Below, in pieces: positions 1-4,885 of a stretch of DNA of 6,311 nucleotides. The notes beneath the pieces were generated by a model. That model made no database searches. It saw nothing but the letters and a program-made list of their open reading frames with translations, and was not told the origin of the DNA. The first letter of the stretch is position 1. Each line of letters begins with the position of its first letter. Source of the stretch: JBBSNV01 sp964458605 (GTDB lineage Bacteria; Pseudomonadota; Alphaproteobacteria; Reyranellales; JAQSWP01); assembly GCA_964458605.1 (NCBI GenBank), contig CAYWLS010000051.1:1-6311 (forward strand), given 5' to 3'. A program made the position numbers and the translations under genes.

Positions 1-769
<769 letters not shown>

Positions 770-778
770 GATCGGCGG

Positions 779-1972
779 CTACTTCTTTTGGCTTTTGTTC
801 TTCTCGATCATCTCGACGAAGCGCTCGAACAGATAGTGGCTGTCCTCCGGACCCGGCGAGGCCTCGGGATGATATTGCACCGAGAATACCGGCTTGTCGG
901 TCAGCCGCAGGCCTTCGTTGGAGCCGTCGAACAGCGAGACGTGGCTGACCTCGGCGTTCTTGGGCAGGCTTTCCGGCACCACCACGAAGCCATGGTTCTG
1001 GCTGGTGATCTCGACCCGGCCGGTGGCCAGATCCTTGACCGGATGGTTGGCGCCGCGATGGCCCTTTTCCATCTTGCGGGTCTGCCCGCCCAGCGCCAGC
1101 GCCAGCATCTGGTGGCCGAGGCAAATGCCGAAGGTCGGCATGCCGCTGTCGATCACCTGCTTGATCACCGGCACGGCGTATTTGCCGGTCGCCGCCGGAT
1201 CGCCCGGCCCGTTGGCCAGGAACACACCGTCGGGGTTGTGGCGCATGATGTCTTCGTAGGTCGCCGTCGCCGGCACCACCGTCACCTTGCAGCCGGCCGA
1301 GGCCAGGCAGCGCAGGATGTTGCGCTTGGCGCCGTAATCGACCGCCACGACATGATGCCTGGGCTTGTCGAGCTTGCCGTAGCCCTTGCCGAGCTGCCAT
1401 TGCGTCTCGTCCCAGCCATAGGTCTGCCGGGTCGAGACATCGAGCGCCAGATCCATGCCCTCCAGGCCCGGCCAGGCCTTGGCCTTGGCCAGCGCGCCGT
1501 CGATGTCCAGCTTGCCGTCAGGCGCGTGCAGCACGACGCCGTTGGGCGGGCCGCCGTCGCGGATGCGGCGGGTCAACTGGCGCGTGTCGATACCGGTGAC
1601 GCCCGGCAGCCCATAGCTCTTGAGCCATTCGTCGAGGTGACGGGTGGCGCGCCAGTTGGCCGGTTCGGTGATATCCAGCCGCAGCACCACGGCGCGCGCC
1701 GCCGGGGTCACGGTCTCGATGTCCTCGGGGTTGGTGCCGACATTGCCGATATGGGGGAAGGTGAAGGTGATGATCTGCCCGGCATAGGAGGGGTCGGTGA
1801 TGATCTCCTGGTAGCCGGTCATCGAGGTATTGAAGCAGACCTCGCCCACCGCCAGGCCGGCGGCGCCGATTCCACGGCCCCAGAAAACCGTGCCATCGGC
1901 CAGAACCAGCGCAGCCGTGGCGTCTTTGGGCGCATCGCGTCTAGCGGCGCCTTCGGTCTTGGGAAGGTCCAT
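779..1972 (-). CDS. carA: Carbamoyl-phosphate synthase small (glutamine amidotransferase) subunit
   Basis: CarA hydrolyses glutamine and channels ammonia to CarB. The 397-residue product has both expected halves. The N-terminal CPSase small-chain domain (about 20-160) includes MTGYQEIITDPSYAGQI and GIDTRQLTRRIRDGG. The class I glutamine amidotransferase domain (about 205-390) includes VDYGAKRNILR, ANGPGDP (253-259) and GICLGHQ with nucleophile C284. It also has SQNHGF (324-329) and QYHPE with catalytic H368 and E370, so the catalytic set is complete. Length is a little above the E. coli protein (about 382), through a short N-terminal lead and a lysine-rich tail (KNKSQKK). The ATG at 1972 is chosen because GGAAG sits 4 bases upstream (1981-1977) and the N-terminus matches the family. 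It is first in the operon with carB and is driven by the promoter at 2029-2057. No frameshift or missing residue is seen. Confidence 0.98.
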   Translation of the reverse strand: MDLPKTEGAARRDAPKDATAALVLADGTVFWGRGIGAAGLAVGEVCFNTSMTGYQEIITDPSYAGQIITFTFPHIGNVGTNPEDIETVTPAARAVVLRLDITEPANWRATRHLDEWLKSYGLPGVTGIDTRQLTRRIRDGGPPNGVVLHAPDGKLDIDGALAKAKAWPGLEGMDLALDVSTRQTYGWDETQWQLGKGYGKLDKPRHHVVAVDYGAKRNILRCLASAGCKVTVVPATATYEDIMRHNPDGVFLANGPGDPAATGKYAVPVIKQVIDSGMPTFGICLGHQMLALALGGQTRKMEKGHRGANHPVKDLATGRVEITSQNHGFVVVPESLPKNAEVSHVSLFDGSNEGLRLTDKPVFSVQYHPEASPGPEDSHYLFERFVEMIEKNKSQKK

Positions 1973-1998
1973 GGGACTTCCAAACTGTGCAAAGGAAA

Positions 1999-2015
1999 CC
2001 CGCCGGGGCGACGGG
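1999..2015 (-). other. GC-rich hairpin in the carA leader
   Basis: On the minus strand CCCGTCGCCCCGGCGGG can fold into a 6-pair stem (one G-U) with a 5-base loop. TTTCCTTT follows immediately. If transcription starts near 2023, the hairpin forms 7-8 bases into the message and ends about 26 bases before the carA start codon. The T-run is interrupted, so this is a poor intrinsic terminator. A role in leader stability or attenuation is only a guess. Confidence 0.35.
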
Positions 2016-2028
2016 TGAACCGTGGCGG

Positions 2029-2057
2029 TTTGTAAAGAAACGGCCTTGGGCCGTCAA
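2029..2057 (-). promoter_or_regulatory. Sigma-70-type promoter of carAB
   Basis: Read on the minus strand, TTGACG (2057-2052) and TACAAA (2034-2029) are separated by exactly 17 bases. That is 5 of 6 and 4 of 6 matches to TTGACA/TATAAT at the ideal spacing. The predicted start is near 2023, giving a leader of about 50 bases before the carA ATG. It is the best promoter match I found in the window and is correctly placed and oriented for carAB. No ArgR or PyrR site was recognised beside it. Confidence 0.7.
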
Positions 2058-2088
2058 GCCGGTGTCATGTACAACAGGTCCCTAAGCC

Positions 2089-2104
2089 ATTGAACTGGCT
2101 CAAT
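2089..2104. repeat. Short inverted repeat ATTGA-N6-TCAAT
   Basis: A perfect 5-bp inverted repeat with a 6-base centre lies in the AT-richest part of the divergent region. It is about 32 bases upstream of the carAB -35 element. It could be a regulator half-site pair, but with 5-bp arms it is not far from chance. Confidence 0.3.
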
Positions 2105-2153
2105 TGTCAGAATCTTGCGCCGCACGCGCCGAAAACGGCCCGACCGTTGCCGG

Positions 2154-2173
2154 CCGATCGCCCCCGCGATCGG
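2154..2173. repeat. Perfect 8-bp inverted repeat / stem-loop in the divergent region
   Basis: CCGATCGC and GCGATCGG form perfect 8-bp arms around a CCCC loop. Each arm contains the palindrome CGATCG. No T-run follows on the plus strand (GTGCTTTGGG), nor one on the minus strand, so it is not a canonical terminator in either direction. It sits about 53 bases upstream of the putative yqeY -35, so with that promoter it would act as DNA. With a promoter further upstream it would be a leader hairpin. Confidence 0.5.
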
Positions 2174-2226
2174 GTGCTTTGGGCTTACGGGATCGGGAAT
2201 GTCGGGCGCGATTCGTGTCGGCGCAC

Positions 2227-2254
2227 TTGCACGAGCGACGCAGCGGCCTATGCT
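2227..2254 (+). promoter_or_regulatory. Candidate promoter of yqeY (and possibly dnaG, rpoD)
   Basis: TTGCAC (2227-2232) and TATGCT (2249-2254) are 16 bases apart, with 3 of 6 and 4 of 6 consensus matches. A 5-bp inverted repeat, CGGCC/GGCCG (2244-2248 and 2256-2260), brackets the -10. The start would be near 2261, giving a very short leader just ahead of the ribosome-binding site at 2264. The match is weak and the leader unusually short, so another start further upstream remains possible. Confidence 0.4.
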
Positions 2255-2263
2255 CGGCCGCCC

Positions 2264-2270
2264 AAGGAGG
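2264..2270 (+). promoter_or_regulatory. Strong ribosome-binding site fixing the yqeY start
   Basis: AAGGAGG, a near-complete Shine-Dalgarno sequence, lies 5 bases before the ATG at 2276. It decides the start against the ATG at 2090, which opens the same frame 62 codons earlier. Confidence 0.9.
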
Positions 2271-2275
2271 ACGCC

Positions 2276-2731
2276 ATGCTGCGCGACAAGCTGAACAACG
2301 ACCTGAAGGAAGCGATGAAGGCCAAGAATGCCGCCGGCGTTTCGACCCTGCGCATGATCCTGGCCGGCATCAAGGATCGCGACATCGCCGCGCGCAGCAA
2401 GGGTGTGCAGACCGGCATCGGCGACGACGAGGTGCTGACGATGCTGACCGGCATGGTCAAGCAGCGGCGCGATTCGATCGCTCTCTACGAGCAGGGTAAC
2501 CGGCCCGAGCTGGCGCAGAAGGAAAAGGACGAGATCGCGCTGATCGAATCCTACATGCCCCGGCAGCTCGACGCCGCCGGCATCCAGGATGCCATCGCCA
2601 AGGCCAAGGCGGCGACCGGCGCGGCCAGCGTCAAGGACATGGGCGCCATGATGGCCTGGCTGAAAGCCAACTACGCCGGCCAGATGGATTTTTCCAAGGC
2701 CGCCCAAGCGGTTCGCGCCAGTCTCGGCTGA
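2276..2731 (+). CDS. yqeY: GatB/YqeY domain-containing protein
   Basis: This is a 151-residue stand-alone GatB/YqeY-domain protein; family members are usually about 147-155 residues. The domain resembles the C-terminal, tRNA-contacting helical part of GatB from the Asp/Glu-tRNA amidotransferase. The free-standing protein has no catalytic subunit and its role is not established. The sequence is all-helical in character and carries the family signatures STLRMILAGIKD (23-34), DDEVLTML (50-57), KQRRDSI (62-68), EIALIESYMPRQL (86-98) and DMGAMMAWLKANYAGQMD (121-138). There is no signal peptide or membrane segment, so it should be cytoplasmic. The start follows the AAGGAGG site. It lies 110 bases before dnaG on the same strand with no terminator visible between, so co-transcription is likely. 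Placement beside dnaG-rpoD is common for this family. Family assignment is firm; function beyond a tRNA-related guess is not. Confidence 0.95.
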   Translation: MLRDKLNNDLKEAMKAKNAAGVSTLRMILAGIKDRDIAARSKGVQTGIGDDEVLTMLTGMVKQRRDSIALYEQGNRPELAQKEKDEIALIESYMPRQLDAAGIQDAIAKAKAATGAASVKDMGAMMAWLKANYAGQMDFSKAAQAVRASLG

Positions 2732-2736
2732 CGGCT

Positions 2737-2750
2737 TATCCCCGTTATCC
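2737..2750 (+). repeat. Tandem TTATCC hexamers, weakly DnaA-box-like
   Basis: TTATCC occurs at 2737-2742 and 2745-2750 with an 8-base period, just after the yqeY stop. The first continues as TTATCCCCG, 7 of 9 to the DnaA box TTATCCACA; the second as TTATCCTAC, 6 of 9. Neither is a good box, and DnaA binding is speculation prompted by the primase gene downstream. Confidence 0.25.
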
Positions 2751-2782
2751 TACCGTCCGATCCGCTGCCTGCCAGGTGCGGG

Positions 2783-2830
2783 TGTCCTGTATTTAGGACA
2801 TTATGTCCTGTACACCCCCTTAGTCAGGAC
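2783..2830 (+). promoter_or_regulatory. Alternating TGTCCT/AGGACA half-site cluster in the dnaG leader
   Basis: Four related half-sites lie in 48 bases: TGTCCT at 2783-2788, AGGACA at 2795-2800, TGTCCT at 2804-2809 and AGGAC at 2826-2830. Sites 2 and 3 form a perfect 15-base palindrome, AGGACAT-T-ATGTCCT (2795-2809). Sites 1 and 3 are a 9-bp direct repeat, TGTCCTGTA, 21 bases apart, about two helical turns. Site 4 extends to CAGGAC and overlaps AGGA (2826-2829), the only visible ribosome-binding site for dnaG. As DNA this suits an operator for a dimeric regulator. As RNA, 1:2, 2:3 and 3:4 are alternative stems. The repeats are directly seen; function is inferred. I found no good promoter inside the gap. 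Confidence 0.55.
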
Positions 2831-2841
2831 CGCCCGCGCCC

Positions 2842-4758
2842 ATGGCGTTCACGCCCGATTTCCTCGACGAGTTGCGCAGCCGGCTAGCCCTGTCGGAAAT
2901 CGTCGGCCGGCGCGTCGTGCTCAAGCGCAAGGGCCGCAGCGAATTCTCGGGGCTTTGCCCGTTCCACAACGAGAAGACCCCCTCCTTCACCGTCAACGAC
3001 CAGAAGGGCTTTTTCCACTGCTTCGGCTGCGGCGCACATGGCGATGCGGTGGGCTTCGTCATGCGCAGCGAGGGCCTGCCCTTTCCCGAAGCGGTCGAGC
3101 GGCTGGCCCGCGATGCGGGCCTGGCGCTGCCCGTATCGAGCCCGCAGGAGCGCGAATGGGCGCAGAAATCGGCCACCCTGCATGACGCGGTGGAGAAGGC
3201 CTGCGCCTGGTTCGAGCGCAATCTGTGGTCGCCCGAGGGGAGTGCGGCGCTGGCTTATCTGCGCCGGCGCGGCCTGAGCGACGAGACGATCCGGAATTTC
3301 CGCCTGGGCTACGCGCCGGACCGGCGCGACGGGCTGCGCCAGGCGCTGATGTCGTCGACGTTGCCCGAGCGGCTGCTGCTGGAGGCGGGACTGCTGATCG
3401 CGCCGGACGACGGCCGCGCCAGCTACGACCGTTTCCGCGGCCGGGTGATGTTCCCGATCCAGGATCGGCGCGGCCATGTGGTGGCCTTCGGCGGTCGCAT
3501 CCTGGGACAGGGCGAGCCCAAATATCTGAACTCGCCCGAGACTCCGCTGTTCCACAAGGGCGGCCTGCTGTTCGCCTACAGCCGCGCGCGCGGCGCGGTC
3601 CACGACGGCGCCACCGCCATCGTCGCCGAAGGCTATATGGACGTGATCGCGTTGCACCAGGCGGGCTTTACCGGCGCCGTGGCGCCGCTGGGCACCGCGC
3701 TGACCGAGGACCAGCTTGGCCTGCTGTGGCGCATCGCCGACGAGCCGGTGCTGTGCTTCGACGGCGACAATGCCGGCGCGCGCGCCGCCCTGCGCGCCGC
3801 CGATCGCGCCCTGCCCCTGCTCAAGCCCGGCAAGTCGCTGCGTTTTGTAGCCCTGCCTGCCGGCGAGGATCCCGACACCCTGATCCAGGGCCGCGGCGCT
3901 CCTGCCTTCCAGGCGCTGATGGGCAATGCCGAGCCGCTATCGGAGATCGTCTGGCGCCAGGAAACCGCCGGCAAGCCCACCGACACGCCCGAAAGGCGCG
4001 CCAGCATCGAGGCAGCCCTGATGAAGCGGGCCGCCAGCATCGCCGATGCCACGGTCCAGGGATATTACCGGCGCGAATGGCGCGACCGGCTGTGGCGCAG
4101 CTTCGCCCCGTCCCGGCCGGCCCAGAATGGGCGGCCACGACGCGGGGATCGGCCCGGCGGCAACCGCAATGGCGGCAGCTATGCCCGCAACCGGCCGGGT
4201 CTGCGCGAGCGGGAGCCGCTGACCACGCTGATGCCCAACCGCCTGGCGGCCGGCGACCCGCTGGTCGGCGAACGCGCCCTGCTGGCCGACCTGCTGCGCC
4301 GCCCGGCCCTGATCTCCCACCTGGCCGAAGAGCTGGCCCATCTGCTGTTGCAGGATTCCCGCCACGAAAAGCTGCGCGGCGCCATGCTGGGCTGGGCCAT
4401 GGGCACGGTGAGCGGATCGCAGGGTCAGGACAGCCCCCAGGGCATGGCTGGAATGGCCGAAAATGCCCAGGAGGCCATTGAAAAGACGGCATTCCTGGCC
4501 CATTTACGCGATCTCGCGCTTTACGAGGTGGCCCAGGAAATCCTGGCTGCGACGCCTGATCCGACCGGGGAGATGCCGCTGCTGGCCACCGAGGTCGTCC
4601 AATGGCGCTACGCCGCCGCCACCCATAATGCGCAGATTGGCCGCGAGGCTATGCTGGCGGAGGCGCAAAGGGCCTGGGCTGAAAGCCCGACCGAGGAGAA
4701 CTGGCGCCGCCTGCAAGCCCTGATTGAGCATAGTTTCGTTGGTCGGCCAATGATTTAG
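2842..4758 (+). CDS. dnaG: DNA primase
   Basis: DnaG makes the RNA primers for lagging-strand and restart synthesis, working with the DnaB helicase at the fork. The 638-residue product has the full domain order. The N-terminal CHC2 zinc finger has ligands C39, H42, C60 and C63 in CPFHNEKTPSF and FHCFGCGAHGD. The catalytic core (about 120-370) includes RFRGRVMFPI and FGGR. Its TOPRIM fold has E263 in VAEGYMDVIALHQAG and D307/D309 in CFDGDNAG, the metal-binding acidic residues. A C-terminal DnaB-interacting region (about 460-638) completes it. Between core and C-terminal domain is an Arg/Gly/Asn/Pro-rich linker (about 424-457). A Gly/Ser/Gln/Met-rich loop (about 521-542) interrupts the C-terminal domain. 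Length fits the family (about 580-660). The ATG at 2842 gives the usual MAFTPDFLDELRSRL start, but its best ribosome-binding site, AGGA, is 12 bases away, suggesting modest translation. The gene lies between yqeY and rpoD; no catalytic residue is missing. Confidence 0.98.
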   Translation: MAFTPDFLDELRSRLALSEIVGRRVVLKRKGRSEFSGLCPFHNEKTPSFTVNDQKGFFHCFGCGAHGDAVGFVMRSEGLPFPEAVERLARDAGLALPVSSPQEREWAQKSATLHDAVEKACAWFERNLWSPEGSAALAYLRRRGLSDETIRNFRLGYAPDRRDGLRQALMSSTLPERLLLEAGLLIAPDDGRASYDRFRGRVMFPIQDRRGHVVAFGGRILGQGEPKYLNSPETPLFHKGGLLFAYSRARGAVHDGATAIVAEGYMDVIALHQAGFTGAVAPLGTALTEDQLGLLWRIADEPVLCFDGDNAGARAALRAADRALPLLKPGKSLRFVALPAGEDPDTLIQGRGAPAFQALMGNAEPLSEIVWRQETAGKPTDTPERRASIEAALMKRAASIADATVQGYYRREWRDRLWRSFAPSRPAQNGRPRRGDRPGGNRNGGSYARNRPGLREREPLTTLMPNRLAAGDPLVGERALLADLLRRPALISHLAEELAHLLLQDSRHEKLRGAMLGWAMGTVSGSQGQDSPQGMAGMAENAQEAIEKTAFLAHLRDLALYEVAQEILAATPDPTGEMPLLATEVVQWRYAAATHNAQIGREAMLAEAQRAWAESPTEENWRRLQALIEHSFVGRPMI

Positions 4759-4777
4759 CCCGGTTTTCCGGGAAATC
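4752..4777 (+). other. Hairpin over the dnaG stop codon
   Basis: CCCGG-TTTT-CCGGG (4759-4772) is a perfect 5-bp stem-loop. It is flanked by GATTT (4752-4756) and AAATC (4773-4777), which also pair, leaving a two-base AG bulge. The dnaG TAG lies inside the structure. No T-run follows, so it is not a standard terminator. An mRNA processing or stability element between dnaG and rpoD is plausible, because the E. coli dnaG-rpoD transcript is known to be cleaved and decayed differentially there. Confidence 0.45.
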
Positions 4778-4796
4778 GCACTGGCGAGGAACAAGG

Positions 4797-4826
4797 CTGG
4801 CAGCAAGGCATCGAGATCAGTATAAA
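4797..4826 (+). promoter_or_regulatory. Candidate internal promoter for rpoD
   Basis: CTGGCA (4797-4802) and TATAAA (4821-4826) are 18 bases apart, 4 of 6 and 5 of 6 to the sigma-70 consensus. The predicted start near 4833 gives a leader of about 53 bases. It would allow rpoD to be expressed separately from dnaG, as in other bacteria. No heat-shock (sigma-32) or sigma-54 promoter pattern was recognised. Confidence 0.5.
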
Positions 4827-4838
4827 GAGCGGCTGTTT

Positions 4839-4868
4839 TTGGCGCCTGCCGGACCTGCGCCCCGCCAA
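4839..4868 (+). repeat. Inverted repeat in the rpoD leader
   Basis: TTGGCG (4839-4844) and CGCCAA (4863-4868) are perfect 6-bp arms around 18 bases. An alternative shorter fold uses GGCGC (4841-4845) and GCGCC (4857-4861). It ends 5 bases before the rpoD ribosome-binding site, AGGGA at 4874-4878. In a GC-rich leader such pairing may be incidental. Confidence 0.3.
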
Positions 4869-4885
4869 GAGTTAGGGACTATTTG

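Larger units (their letters stand above)
1973..2275. other. Divergent intergenic region between carA and yqeY (no gene)
   Basis: This 303-base stretch separates leftward carAB from rightward yqeY-dnaG-rpoD. I find no convincing protein gene, tRNA or known RNA in it. It holds a strong carAB promoter candidate (2029-2057, minus), a GC-rich hairpin in the carA leader (1999-2015) and a short inverted repeat (2089-2104). It also has a perfect 8-bp stem-loop (2154-2173) and a weaker plus-strand promoter candidate for yqeY (2227-2254) next to the yqeY ribosome-binding site. The yqeY reading frame stays open upstream to about 2090, but nothing suggests that part is translated. Confidence 0.8.

Noticed and set aside
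2090..2275. Upstream extension of yqeY by 62 codons to an ATG at 2090
   Set aside because: AAGGAGG lies directly before the ATG at 2276, which gives the normal family N-terminus and length; the extension has Cys/Arg-rich non-family sequence.
2054..2707. 217-codon minus-strand frame opposite yqeY
   Set aside because: In antisense register with yqeY and running into the intergenic region; no ribosome-binding site or family resemblance.
2755..2815. A sigma-70 promoter within the yqeY-dnaG gap (for example TATTTA at 2790-2795 with CTGCCA at 2769-2774)
   Set aside because: The spacing is 15 bases and the -10 matches only 3 of 6; no other pair in the gap does better.
2884..3657. 257-codon minus-strand frame opposite dnaG
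   Set aside because: In antisense register with dnaG; biased composition and no domain.
3225..4481. 418-codon plus-strand frame inside dnaG
   Set aside because: Frame-shifted shadow with an Arg/Ala/Pro/Gly-rich product; the DnaG frame has all zinc and metal-binding residues intact, so there is no frameshift to explain.
4759..4772. Intrinsic terminator after dnaG
   Set aside because: The TTTT is in the loop and AAAT follows the stem on the plus strand, so there is no U-tract; the GC stem is only 5 bp.
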